From Trema orientale (taxonomy: Eukaryota > Streptophyta > Magnoliopsida > Rosales > Cannabaceae), in contig JXTC01000123.1 in NCBI GenBank assembly GCA_002914845.1, forward strand, positions 360,939 through 424,938: DNA of 64,000 bases, written 5' to 3'. The notes under the pieces are model-generated. The model saw only the letters and a list, made by a program, of their open reading frames with translations, had not been told where the DNA came from and searched no databases. Position numbers and translations under genes: made by a program. Shown here piece after piece: positions 23,747 through 36,801 of the stretch (positions are counted from its first letter, which is position 1; each line of letters begins with the position of its first letter).

Positions 23747-23929
23747 TTTTTTTTTTGATAATAAAAAAAGGCGGATGAGATCCCGATGGCGAGTCACTTC
23801 CCAGAGCTACCCCCATTCGGTTGGGCTCCCAAGGGCGACATGGGGGCTCGAACTCATGACTTCACCCTCCCTAAGTGAGAGAATGCCTTAAGTTCAAGCT
23901 CCTTGCCACTTCAACCACCCCATTGGGAG
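23747..23929 (-). mobile_element. tRNA-derived SINE with target duplications
   Basis: A 183-bp element. Read on the minus strand it begins CTCCCAATGGGGTGGTTGAA. It has a box A-like TGGTTGAAGTGGCAAGG (plus-strand 23901-23917) and a box B-like GAGTTCGAGCC (23845-23855), the internal RNA polymerase III promoter of tRNA genes. It ends TTATTATC plus an A-run, the SINE tail. Eleven-base duplications TAACCTTAATT lie at 23736-23746 and 23930-23940. It has no tRNA cloverleaf beyond the promoter, so it is a retroposon and not a tRNA gene. Confidence 0.85.
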
Positions 23930-24239
23930 TAACCTTAATTAAAATTAAGTGCATCGAATTGTATATGATTTGACTAAATTAGGCACTACTTATGTTTGTT
24001 GTATCGTGTGGTGTGGTATAGTCTTGTTTATGTCGTTTGGGTATTATGCTTATACTTAATTTGACAAATTCGATCACTTGAAATTTTACTCGTTTTTTTT
24101 TTCACTTTTAATTTAATTATTTCATAAGAAAAGACAATAGTTATACATTAGTTATAAAAATATAATCTATCAAAGTAAAAGCTCCAAATTAAATTTGAAA
24201 AAGTAATAAAAAATTATTTAAACAAATTATATAAAGTCT

Positions 24240-24611
24240 AGGGTAAACTGTAAAAAAAAAAAAAAAATCCTCAGATTTAGGTGTAATTTAAATCCTAAAA
24301 TTTGGACCCTGCAAAATTTTACCATGAGATTAAAATTTTCTGAAAATTAATATCCCAAATTGACTTTTTGAATAACATTAACTAGTAAAAGACAATAATA
24401 TACTCAAAATTAAGAAGAATAATAAGGACTAATCTAGTTTTACTTATATTATTATTATTTTTTTCGTGACTAAAATTGATCAAAAAGTCAGTCTAGGATA
24501 CTAATTTTCAGAAGTTTTTAATCTCGAATTATTATTTTACAAAGTCCAAAATTTAGAGTTTAAATTACAGAATACTCAAACTTCATATTATTTTTTTACA
24601 GTTCACCTTAA
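24240..24611. mobile_element. MITE family 2, copy 1 (fold-back)
   Basis: Left AGGGTAAACTGTAAAAAAA; right (reverse complement) TAAGGTGAACTGTAAAAAAA. The arms pair for over 100 bp with mismatches (the AATTTAAA, AAATTTGGAC and GAAAATTA blocks). A related copy is at 26786-27140. No target duplication is clear and there is no coding sequence. Confidence 0.6.
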
Positions 24612-26785
24612 AATATATTGCAGTGCAGTTTGAAGCGTGAATATTTTTTGTAAACTGCAAGTTTGAATATTTAATGAACGGCGTCCAACGAAGATGATGT
24701 GGAGCAATTTGACCAATTTTCAATGGTGCGTTAGTACTTTTTATCTTTGCTAATTTTTATGGACTAATGTTCATTATATAAGAAAAGAGAGACAAAAGGG
24801 AAATAAACTTAAAAAATATATAAAATATAAAGAGTAATAGTGAGGACATATCAGAAAATTTTAAATAACGTGATGTGATAATGACACAATTCTAAAGCTA
24901 TAGTTACCTTCTAAAAATTTAATGTTGCTCTAGAGTATATGATGTTGTACGTGTTTAAAATACAATGAATTCCGCTTAATTCATTATTAGCATTTATTAT
25001 CATTCAAACGAAATTTGTAATCACACTTCTAATTCAAGATTTATGTACTTTTATATGTTTAATGGTTCAAAAGAGATTTTCTTATTTGATAGTTCAATTT
25101 TTTTTTTCTTTTTTGGGACTCAAACTACAAAGTTATTTAAGGTCACTTTGTATTACTATGTTGTGCTGCAGCTATGTCGTACCTTTGTTATTATTGTGCT
25201 GTGAGCAAGAAGCAACTGTGAGAAAAAAGGTCTACACATTTAGTAAATTTAATTTACAAAGCGAATTTAATTTATAAAACGATTGTGATGTTTAATGGCC
25301 AGTTTGATATTATAGTGTTGTGTCATAATCCTGCTATAATTGTGTTGTAAGCAATGAGCATCTCTGAGAAGAAAAAAAAAATAGGCGTCTGATAAATTTT
25401 GTTATCAAAACTGTTGTACTATTTAAAACTATCATGTAAGTATTTTGGTAAACTCTAAATTATATGTGTTGTAAAATAACATTTTAAGAAATTTGTATTA
25501 ATGATAGTGGAATTAACTTTATAAAAGTAACACTTACCATGTTTACCAAATTATGCTTAAAATAGTAGTTACATAAAATCTTTTAAAATATGTTGACTAA
25601 AAGTAAGAACTTACCAAATGCATGTCTTTTTTCTTTTTTTTTTTTTACTTACCACTTCTAAAAACTAAAAGCATCATCTAGAGTCAATCCTAAACAGAGC
25701 TTATCATGTAAATGTTAGGTAAACTATAAATTTTGTATTATGACAGCAAAATCAGCTTTAAAAAGCAACCTTTACCCTATAGCGACTGCACAACAACTTT
25801 GAAAATATGTTTGACTAGAAGCAAAAACTAACCAAACACCTCTCTTCTCTTTTTCTCTAGCAATTTTTAAAAGCTAAAGAGTTAGAATCAATTCCAAAGA
25901 GGGCCGAATCAGTAGACTTTCAACTACTATGCCACCCCACTCAATGGTCTTTTCATGGTAGTTTGAAACTTAAGATAAGAAACATAAAGAAACTTCTATC
26001 CCACTAGCTTAATGCCCTAGAATAACTCTATGGAACAATGACATGGAATAGATTATGAAATTAGACAAATTCAAATATGTTATAGACTTTTCTATTTGGA
26101 TGCCCATTATTGTGGAGCATTTACAAGCCCAAACCCAAGCTCAATAATACATTGAATTGTAAAGATTTAACCAAATAAATTTGTTGATATAGTTTGGTGC
26201 AATTATAGCCAAATAAAATGTATGGATATACTTTGCCTAAATAAATAAGTGGCTATGGTTTACCCAAAAAAATGAATGGTTAGAGTTTATTCATCAATGT
26301 CTATTAATAGAGACATTTGTAAGAGTTTATGTATCTCATTCAAATCTTTTTCCTTTCATTAAGAAATAAATCATTCTCTCATCTATCTCTTTGTGTTGAT
26401 ATTCTTAAGTTATAATATCTATTCTATATATATTTTATAACAAAAAAGAATAGCTTAAAATACATAATACAATATTAGGCCCATCCGTTAAAAGTCAGCT
26501 TCTTGATTAATTCTCTCAATTGTTATAGACACAACAAGATTATTAACTCAATATTCCGTAATGTTAGTGCTTTAGTTAGATACTTTTGACGAATCACAGC
26601 GGTCCATTTCCATAAACAACAAATGTAACTATTAAAAGCACGTCTACTATTTTTTTTTTCCCTAGCAAATTGTACTATATTCATCTTAATTATGGTACAT
26701 GGAACAGAGTTCTCGTCCAACCTACTAATCGATTATGGCATAGCTAATTTTGTTAGGATTTATTGTTATTATTATGTAAATTAAT
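24612..26785. other. Gene-free, AT-rich, diverged repeats
   Basis: No supported gene. Diverged repeated phrases occur: 25140-25230 versus 25290-25400 (TATTACTATGTTGTGCTG-like and GAGCAA/GAGCATCTCTGAGAA), and 25430-25560 versus 25705-25800 (ATCATGTAAgtattttGGTAAACTcTAAATT-like). These look like old transposon debris. Confidence 0.4.
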
Positions 26786-27140
26786 AAGGTAAACTGTAAA
26801 AAAATATCCTGAGGTTTAGGTATTTTGCAATTTAAATCTTAAAGTTTAGATTATACAAAATAATACATTGAGATTAAGAAATTCTAAAAATTAATACCCT
26901 GAGTTGACTTTTTGAATGACTTTAACTGATAAAAGACAATGATAACATCAAATTTAAAGAGAATAATAATGATTAATCTAGTTTTAATGGGGGATATTAT
27001 TATTTTTTCGTAACTAAAATTATTCCAATGTATTAATTTTCAGAAATTCTTAATCTCAATGTATTATTTTGTAGAGTCTAAACTTCAAAGTTTAAATTGT
27101 ATAACACTCAAACTTAGGGGTATTTTTTGTAATTCACTCA
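26786..27140. mobile_element. MITE family 2, copy 2 (fold-back)
   Basis: Starts AAGGTAAACTGTAAAAAAAT. Its right arm contains TTAGGGGTATTTTTTGTAATTCAC. It shares with the element at 24240 the sequence ACTGATAAAAGACAATGATA (ACTAGTAAAAGACAATAATA there) and AGAATAATAATGATTAATCT (AGAATAATAAGGACTAATCT). Arms are complementary over about 130 bp. No coding sequence. Confidence 0.6.
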
Positions 27141-27178
27141 AGTTAATATAGAATTGTTATAAATATTAATATTGTTTT

Positions 27179-27961
27179 GGAATAATATCAAAAAAAAAAA
27201 ATCACCACCTTTAGTGTTTTATCAAAAAAAACTCACACCATTTCATTTATAACAAATTAAACCTTTACTTTACATTTTCATATCAAATTGAACTGGGCCC
27301 ATACACTGAGACTAAATTGGAAGATTAGTTTGTTAAAAAAGATAATTTTATCCTTTAAACTTATAAAACATATATTACAAATATTAAATATTAAAACTAA
27401 TTATTCTTATTTCTTTTTTTTTAATATTTCAATGAAAATAATAATTATTAAGAATAAAAACTTTTGTCATTCTTTTTCTTTTTAGAATTTATTTATTTTT
27501 GAATAATTTAAACTCATTTTAGTTTCAATATTTATTATTTTTACTTAAAATGATTAAAAAAAGAAAGATTTAAAATTTTTGTCATTCTCTCTTTCTTTTT
27601 TTAAATTTAATTATTTTGAATAATTTAAACTCTTGAAAAAAAAGAAGAATAAAATGAGATTTTTTTTTTAACTTTTGTCATTCTTGTTTTAAAATTATTT
27701 TGAATAGTTGAAACTCTTATTATTTTTAGTAATTATAATTTTCACTTAAAATATTTTTTTTTAAAAAAAGAAAGACAATAGTAAGTGTTTTCAATTAAAA
27801 TTGTCTTTTTAAACAAACTAAAGTTCCAATTTTGATTAAATATGTGGATCCGGTCTTATTTGATAGAAAAATTCAAATTGAAAGTTTAATTTGATACAAA
27901 CAAAATGCGTGTTTTTTTTTATAAAATATTAAAGGTGGTGGTTTTTTTTTTATATTATCCC
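27179..27961. mobile_element. Large fold-back element, about 780 bp
   Basis: Left end GGAATAATATCAAAAAAAAA then TCACCACCTTTAGTGTTTTATC. Right end in reverse complement GGGATAATATAAAAAAAAAA then CCACCACCTTTAATATTTTAT. Between are repeated blocks of TTTGTCATTCTTTTT and TTTTGAATAATTTAAACTC, apparently internal amplification. No transposase and no clear target duplication. Confidence 0.55.
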
Positions 27962-29834
27962 TATTTTTTTAAGGGATTATTATTTTTTTTATTTTGCTTG
28001 AATAGGATTATTTTACTTTATTGAGTGAAGAGTTAATATAAGATTAGTAGCATATTATAGAACAACTTGCAATTATTTATTGACGAGGCCATGAATTGTT
28101 GGTAAGCTTCATATGATACTGGTCTGGCCTCGCAACAAAAATTCTTTGTACAGGTGTCAGCAGGACAACTTCTGCATATTTATCTGTGTTCACCATCTTC
28201 ACAACCCAGATTAGACTGATGGACAAAAAGGTCGCTTTGCTCATAAAAAGTGAAAAAAGTATCTTATTTAATTATTATTTTCTGCTGTAAAGTACTGCGT
28301 AGCGTAGCGTTGTATCCCTGTACCTTTAAAAGACGAGAATAAAAACAAAAACTTTTTTGAGAGAGCTAGCAAGGTAGCGTTCAATAAATAAAACATAGTA
28401 GGTTGTAACTTGTAATGAATTACACACACTTAAATTATATGACTAAAATTATGAGTAATTCAAGATTACATATGAACAAATTATATTCAACATTTACTAT
28501 TATGGTTCATTTTTTTTTTCTTGAGATATTATGGTTCAGCCTAATTGAAGTGCAAATTCAACTGTGATTTCAGTTTATATGCTTCTTCATAAAGATGAAA
28601 AAAGTCTTTTCCAAATATGATGATTCTTTGTATAATTGACTGGTTAAATAAAAATAAAAAAAGACAAAATTTTGCTGTTAGAAAATTTTTATTGAAATGA
28701 CACTAATTTGGACATTTCCGTTGCTTTAATTTTGTAGAGAAATAGTGAAGTGACTGAACTTCAGGGAATGATTGGTTACTTGTGTCCACATCTGACACAT
28801 CTGGCAGTGTTGCGAACATACAGTGAAATAATTTGCATTTAATATATGTGTATAGATATATATTAGGAATTCTCTTTTATATTTTTTTAACATTTCTCAA
28901 TCTCACTGATATTACTTTATTAAAATATTAAATTGAAAAGTGGAGTCCACGTTTAAACAATAAGACTGAAGAGTGTATATATATAAGAAGGACTAGGAGA
29001 CTTGTTTTCAACTAACATGATAGCTTCAAAAGATTTTCATGTGCTAGAAATCAGGATCATTCATGATCTGTTTGATAGGCGAGATTGAACCGGACTCGAC
29101 TATTGTTTATGACTAGATTGGATTTGTATTATAATTTGTTTAGTGGATTGTGAAACTGAAAGATGAGATTAAATAAGGGTATATTTGACATGACTTTTAA
29201 AGATCTTTTAGAACTGAAAAGTTATTTTTCGAATTATTTGGATGAATACTCATAAAGTTTTTTGTTTCCATTAAAAAGACTTTTTTGTTATTGACTTTCA
29301 CTAAATCACTACACATGATTTTATTATTTTTCACTTTTTCATGTTGAAAAATCACTTGAAAAGATAAAACAAAAATGGAAACAGACTTTCGAAAAAATTA
29401 ATACGGAGGATGAAAGAACTTAACTTGGTGAGACCAAGAAGTTATAACCGCTCCATCTCTCCTTTTCCTATTCCTTTCTTACCATTATTCCTCTTATCAA
29501 ATAATGGATTTTCGTTCTTCTTATATGTCTATCTATCCTTTCACAAAATCATGATGGAAATATTAATATTAGTGTATATATGAAGCTTTGATTTTAGAAG
29601 TAATATCAATAACAACATCAGTTTTGAAAGTATTTCGAAAATGGCTGAAATTTGTCTCGTATTTATATTGCATAATATACTAGTTTTGACTGAAATTTGT
29701 CCTGTATTTTTATTGCATAATATACCTATGTAATAGAAAAAATTATTAACTTTAACTTCATAGATTAATTCTAAACTTAGAATGCAATTGTTATGTGTCT
29801 AATCTTTTATTGAATATATTGTTTTATACTAGTA
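27962..29834. other. Gene-free AT-rich region
   Basis: No supported coding or RNA gene. A short tandem repeat of about 46 bp (CTGAAATTTGTCTCGTATTT / CTGAAATTTGTCCTGTATTT) lies in 29640-29726. Otherwise I see nothing. Confidence 0.4.
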
Positions 29835-31257
29835 TCTTATAAATTATAATTAGTTCTAAATTACAATAAAAAAAATTAAATTCAACGATAATGTAGAAAA
29901 CCTCAAATTGTTTAAAATCAAAAATAGTTTTAAAGGTCATGACACTTTTACAAAGATTCAAATATTATATATATAGAGTGAGATTTCAATAGGCATTTTT
30001 GTTTTTCTATAGATATTTTGACCAAGTTAAAGTGACTTATAATAATAGGTTAATTCTACTTATTTTCATTCTAATAACAACTCATAAAAAGAAACTACAT
30101 TATTTTATATATATATATATTTTGAATAGCTATGCAAAGGAATTAAATTAATAACTAGCCAAATCAGCTACACAAAAAGCACAAATTTCTAAAAAAACTA
30201 GAAACATCCCCCAAGATACATCTTATATCATCCCAATTCTAGGAAGAGTGTAGGCTATCATATTCATTTTACAAGAAATATGATTAGATATGTCACTTCC
30301 CACTAACAGAAAAACTCTTTCAAGGCGCTACTCTTCACGGCGTCCATCAGTAAATACCACAACAGTCTCCCCTCACGGCTCCGTAAGTATACACTACAGC
30401 AGACCTTGTTCACGACGTCCATCAGTAAACGCCACTAGTCCCGTCCATCAATGTCAATGTTATAAATTGCTAGGCTCAATGACTCCAAAGAAAAATCTCT
30501 GACATGGAGATATTCAAAACACCCACAAAATAAACTATAGGAAAAAGGACTCTCTAGATCTAGATCATATTGAAACAGAATTGAAGGACATCACAATAGA
30601 AAAAAAAAAATACACTAAAAAATAACCCAAAACGTCACAGATTTAGATCTGGGTGTACTAAAAGCAAACTAAAATAATAAAAAAATAACTCAAAATACCA
30701 CAGATCTAAGTTTGGATATAATAAACACACCATAGATCTAGATCTAGATGGATAACTGCGTTTACAGATAAAATGATTATTTAGAAAAAAACAGAAAGAA
30801 AATGAGAAAAATCCTATACCGGGGAGAGGAAAGATCCCCTTCCTCGGTAGGAGAGGCACCTACTAAGAGAAGAAAAGAGGAAGCGGCTCTTCGGAGGCTA
30901 TCAGAGGGAGAAAAAATGACGTCCAGTAGTATGTTATTAGTACGATACTACATTATTTTATATAAGTCTCTTATAAATTATAATTAGCTCTAAATTACAA
31001 TAGGAATTAAATTCAACGATAATCTCAAATTGTTTAATATTAAAAAATAGTTTTAAAGTAAAAATAGTTTTAAAGTTCATAACACTTTTACAAAGATTCA
31101 AATATCATATACATGTATATATATAGGATAGATTTTCAATATATATTTTTATTTTTTTTTTTTCCACTGATAGATATTTTGACCAAGTATAAAGTGACGT
31201 ATAATAGCAAATTAATTCAACTTATTTTCATTCTAATACCAATTCATACAAGGAAAC
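29835..31257. repeat. Diverged direct duplication flanking an 840-bp insert
   Basis: 29835-30095 and 30969-31257 are the same sequence with substitutions and small indels (TTATAAATTATAATTAG, ACACTTTTACAAAGATTCAA, TATTTTGACCAAGT, CTTATTTTCATTCTAATA in order in both). Between them is a more GC-rich insert. Immediately bordering the insert, the 16-mer ACTACATTATTTTATA occurs at 30094-30109 and 30947-30962. The insert itself contains repeats of GTCCATCAGTAAA and AGATCTAGATCT and no good open frame. Confidence 0.6.
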
Positions 31258-34005
31258 TAATTTACTTCCAATTTCAAATTTCAACTCCATTCCTTGCAGA
31301 GAATGAGATTTTGGAATTTGGTTTCTTTTCTATAATTGTGGAATGGACAAATAAAAATCAATTTAAATTTATGTCCAACTCGAATCATTTTCTTCTCTAT
31401 TTTGATTTATTATATTTTTTTAATTTTGGTATAATTAAATTTTATTCGTACGGACTGTTTTTTTTTTTAGTTTAATTACCATGATTGTTTTTAGATAAGT
31501 GTAGGTTGTGATACATTTCTTTATTCTTAAAATTTTTAATTATTTGTAATATGAATGTTATTTTTATAAAATTGTTGGTGTGAATTTTGGTCTGTGAAAC
31601 AACGCATGTCATACGCCTTCAAGTGGTTCCTCTTGAAAGAAGCTAAAAAAAAGATTTGATATACGTGTCATCTGTACAACCTTGAATAAGGTTGTAGATA
31701 GATTTTTCACCAGCTAGTAATGGTGGTACCAATATGGTACCTGTCAAATCTCCTCTCAGAAAGATGGTAAAATAGTACTCAATGAAGTACTAAATGAATA
31801 GTAATGATACTATGTATTTTTTGGAAGCAGCAAGAGAGAATGTGTATGAGAGAGGAGAAAAGGCAAAGAGGCAATTAGGATTTTAGGAAATTGTGACGAC
31901 TTACCTTATATGTGAGGTATAAAATACTATTTACAGTGACCTTGTGGTCCCAAAATTCTTGGATTGCCAGCCATGTTGTCCCTTTGAAAAATAGAATGGA
32001 ATCTCATCTACCTTCTCTACGGACAAGGGATATTTGATTGGGCCAAGTGTTAGTTATTATGATGTCAACGCTGTTTTTTGTGTATTGTTGTAGTAATGCT
32101 TCAGTCGCCTAGTGGTCGAAATCCTCTTCTTGGTTGGCGAACATGGTTAGTCAATTGTTGATGGCTTCCTCATATATAAGCGTTCAGATCAACCCGTGCC
32201 GCTGATAACATTTTGCTAGGATTTAAGAGTCCAATGGGTTCCATTCCGGCCGATCATGTTACCAGCCTGCCTGGTAGCTGCTCGGCCCATAGTTAGATTT
32301 GTGTCGTTTTATATTGGCTACGACATGCTGTTTTGGTGCTCCTATTTATGCCAAGGACATGAGTCGTTGTCTAAGTGATCAAAGAAAATTACCCCATCAA
32401 AATTAATTATCAAAATTTTCTTTTGATTTTTATTGATATTTTTAATTTGGTTATTTTAGTATGAATTAATTATTATTTTTGAAATCTAATTACTTATTTT
32501 TTTTTGGCCTAATGTGGAGGTGATGGCGTTGTTTCAAAAAAAAAGTCACCAAGTTATATTATAATTAAAATTTTTTTGAATAAATATGAATTAAATTTTA
32601 CTTAAGAATTCAATAGTTATTTAAATGTCAATTTAGATTAATTAGGTATGGAAAATTTGATTATTAGGAGTTAATTAATGGAAAATTATTTTTAAAAAGG
32701 AAAAAAAAAAAAGCAATGTTATGGGGGCACCGGTGCTGCCTAATATCATAATAACGTGTCAGTCTATTATTGGATAATTCTAATTAATAAGCTGGGTCCT
32801 ACATGAAATTTAATTATAATTAGTCAGCAACAAACTGATAGATCTTGTGTGTTTGGCACCAAATGGTACTCTGTAGCATTCCTCAAAAAAGAAAAGTCCA
32901 ACTGTAATAAACAAGTTTCCCACCTTATAAATCAATAAATGACATTCGATATTAACATAAACATGTAGTATAATAGAATTTGTTGGTACAATTACGCATT
33001 TCATTCTAGTCATCCAATAAAAATCAAATAATTCAAACTAGAGTACTCGTCAGTGATAAATATAATAATACCAATTTAAGAAGCACATATATATACACTA
33101 ATCTTTTGTTATTACTTGTTATGAATCATAAGCTTGAGACTTGGGTTTGTTTTTGTTACCCTTGACTATATATATATTGTGAAAAAATTTCAATACTTCT
33201 AGCGATATTTTCAAATGTCACTAATATTCGTGAATATTTTGATATTAACTTATTTTATGTGGATACTTCATGCACATCAATATTTCACAAGATTAACGAT
33301 ATTTGTACATATATATATATACACACGAATAAAAAAAATTTCCATACTTTTCTAGTATAATATATATACACACGAGTAAAAAAAATTTCCATACTTTTCT
33401 AGTATATCCATGTCACACTAGAAAGAAAAAAAATGTCAGTCATTTCAATCCCTCAATGCATGCCTGCCAAACAAAAACAAGTACTTTCTTCTTTTTTCTC
33501 CGGGAAAAAAAAAAAAAAAAACCCCTAAATTAAATGGATGCAACGAATCCCAGTTGTGCATTGAAGTGGACCTGCGTGGGTACTATTACAAAGCACAGCC
33601 ATGAGCAGAGAGACTTTAACTGAGGTGGTGCTCTCTTCCCACTCCATTACCCTACAGACTGTTTCTTTTTTTTTTCCCCTCCTTAGTAGACTTTTTTTTT
33701 ACCATTTTACAATTAAGACCCTATAGGCTATAAGAAATTACTACTTTATCTTTTTAAAGGCCACGCTCTATCAAAGTCTCAATAAAGTGGGGGTTCACCA
33801 CTGACAAACGGCTACCTCCGAAGTTCACGTGTCGATGTAGCTTCAATTTCTCGCTTTGCATTTAATATCATGATATTCTCAATTACTCTCTCCAATAAAT
33901 TAAAAAAAAACACTTTTCAATTATTGTAATGCTGATTGTTTTTTTTTTTTTTTAATGGTACTTCTATTTTGCTTTTAATTAATCGTCTTTAATTATTAGA
34001 CTAGT
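31258..34005. other. Gene-free AT-rich region
   Basis: No supported gene. A less AT-rich patch at about 32090-32390 (TTCAGTCGCCTAGTGGTC, GGCTACGACATGCTGTTTTG) may be a retroelement 3' remnant but has no diagnostic motif. A 47-bp tandem duplication (CACACGAATAAAAAAAATT / CACACGAGTAAAAAAAATT) lies at about 33311-33406. Confidence 0.4.
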
Positions 34006-34512
34006 TAATGTGTTTACTTAGAGCATTTCCAAGGGAATACTTTAACTCATATTAATGTTAAATTTTATTCCTTAAAAAAAAGAAGGTATATGAGTTTAAT
34101 GATATATTAAATTAGTTGGACACCTAGTATTATTCTTATATTAAATATATTTTTTTAGCATATGTTACTTCTTGTGTCAAATATAGCACCAAAAAAAAAA
34201 AATAATGTGTTTACTTAGATCATCTCCAAATGGAGTGTTTGAATTATGCTAATGCTAAATTTTAGTTAGAAAAAAAAATAAAGTATATGAGTCCAATTAC
34301 ATATTATATTTAATATATTTTTTAGCACGTGATATCTTTGTGTTAGATATAGCATAAAAAAAAGATAATGTGTTTATTTAGAGTATCTCCAAAAGGAGTG
34401 CTTTAACTCACGCTAATGTTATATTTTATTACATATATATATGTGTCAAATGACGTATTATATTTAACAAATTTTTTAGTATGTGTTATTTTTTGTGTTA
34501 AATATAGCACAA
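34006..34512 (+). repeat. Three tandem copies of a 145-195-bp AT-rich unit
   Basis: Unit starts at about 34009, 34204 and 34368, each beginning AATGTGTTTA(C/T)TTAGA and continuing ...TCCAA...GGAGTG/GAATAC...TTAACTCA..., ...TATATTAAATATATTTTTTAGCA..., ...TGTGTTAAATATAGCA. Copies differ by many substitutions, so the array is old. Confidence 0.65.
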
Positions 34513-36801
34513 AGAGAGCATGTGTTAAAATTTACAATATTGTTATAACGTATGTTTAAATTTATAATGTAACCGTTAGTTTAAATCTAAATTTTATATA
34601 CATTTTATAATGCATAAATAACATCATTTTAGATAATATTAGGTATCCCATGATTTATATCTAATTTTTAATACCAACATATATGGTATATAAGTTATCA
34701 CATTCAATTAGTGAATATAATTAATTTATTATCCTGATTAATTAAATGTCGCATTTATTCATTTTTTTCATGTAATATCTAATATAACTAAAAGGCAAAC
34801 TTCACTACTCAAATTTATATGAATAACAACCATCAAATTCTTGTTAAGTTATAGCTGACATGTTTCGATACATAAATAGCCATTAATAGGCTAGATGAGA
34901 AAATGCAAAAAAGTACTTGTGGTGTTTTGTACCATAATTAATAGTAGAGACGAGCATAGGTCAGATTGTGGGGATGAGTTGGACTGGTTGCACTAGTGAC
35001 CCAACCCACCCAAGAACGTTTCAATTTGTAATTTTGCAATCTGTAAGCTGCCCATTTTATTGGTTGGGTTGGGTTAATTTTTATTTTTATTTTAATTTCC
35101 TTTCATAGATCTCTTACTTATTATTATATATTCATGCTTGTAAATTACTAATCACACTTTACAAAATCCTTTATAATCTTCTCAAAATCTTCAACATCAA
35201 TAAGACATAATACTAAAAAGGAAAAAAAAAACATAGATCAAATAATATTTAAAACATATTAGACAGACATAATTTATATTGGGCAGGTTATAACTCACTC
35301 CCAACTCAACCAAATTTATATTGTACGGGTTGAAATCAATCCTAGTTTAACCGATTAAATTTATATTAGACGGATTGAAGTTAATCCTAGTTTAACCTAG
35401 GTTGCTTCTCCTTTGGGTATGTCGGTTAAAAATGAGGGGATTAATCGAGTTAGTTTGTTATGTTTTCACTAGTCACTTCTAACTAATAAAGATGTGAATC
35501 CATATGTAAATTTTAAGGTGGTGTCGACATCTTTATAATTGTGTGATACTGCCATATTAGGTATTATATGTGCATGGTGTCCCGTAACATTGCTCAACTA
35601 GATAAGATAAATAGGACAACAAGGTGAATAATGTTTGTTAGAAAGTCTTCAAAAATTTTGTAGTTGTTTGTAATTTTAAAAATTAATTTTCATAAAATAT
35701 CAACCAACAACTTTTCAATAATAACACAGTGGTAGTAAACCATAACAAGACCATAAAAACTTATAGATACATAAAAAATAACTTATTTTTAGCTCTCTAA
35801 CTTTAGATTTAGTCCCATTTTGACCAATGACTTTTGAAATTGCCTATTGGAGATACCCGATGTATGACGTTTCCCAGTTTGACCCTTTTGTCACTATTCC
35901 ATTACAAATTAATGGAAAAAGTCTCACTCTCAATTACAACCCATAAATTATTATGAAAATATTTTGGCCCTCTACATTTAAAATACTCATATCTTAGCAT
36001 CTTATTCATCAAAGTCTCTCATTTTCATTTCTATAGTCACTTTATAATTAAAAACAAACAAAAAAAAGAACATGTGCAACTGATTTAAGGCTTTTATCAA
36101 TGATATTTTAAGCAATTTGAAAGACAAATTGTGATCTAAAAATATTTTTCAAAAAAATTATTTTTATATAAAAATTAGTGATTCTCTTGTTATCATATTT
36201 TAGTTTTGAAGTTTTCTTGATCTTCTTTAGATTCATCATGCTAGGTAAGTGTTACATTAAGTTCAAATATAACTAAAATATACAATATTTTTAAGTTTTA
36301 GTACAAAAACCTCCAGTTATCTTACATAATTTTTTTTAAAAAAATTGATTTGAACATTAAAAACGAGTGCATCCTATTTATGTTTGAATTTATTGTAATA
36401 TTCACCTAGCTTGATGAGTCTAAAGAGAATCAAAAAAAATTTTAAAAACTAAACTAAGATCACAAAGGAATCACTAATTTTTGTACCGAAATAATTTTTC
36501 TATTATATATATATTTAAATAAAATAAAAATTTGCTACAACTTCATTTTTGTCCTGCAAACTACTTAATATATTTTTGTTAAAAATCTTGTGTGAGTGAC
36601 ATGTGCTCTTTTTTGTTTGCTTTTATATAATTGTGAACTAAAATTAATTAATTGTAAATGACTTATATTCATATCATTTGTGAATATATATATCATAATT
36701 ATAATTTTAGTTGTAAATATTTTGTATTCATGTCATTTGTGAATCTACATTGTGATCATGTCATTTGTGAATCTACATTGTAATCATATGGAAACATATT
36801 A
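34513..36801. other. Gene-free AT-rich region with minor repeats
   Basis: At about 35275-35400 a short unit of about 55 bp recurs (CAACTCAACCAAATTTATAT...GGGTTGAAATCAATCCTAG / TTTAACCGATTAAATTTATA...GGATTGAAGTTAATCCTAG). No gene seen. Confidence 0.4.

Noticed and set aside
23845..23917. tRNA gene suggested by box A and box B
   Set aside because: No acceptor or anticodon stems; target duplications and an A-tail show a SINE.
33311..34512. Regularly spaced repeats considered as CRISPR-like
   Set aside because: Repeat units are long, diverged and without unique spacers; the genome is a plant's.
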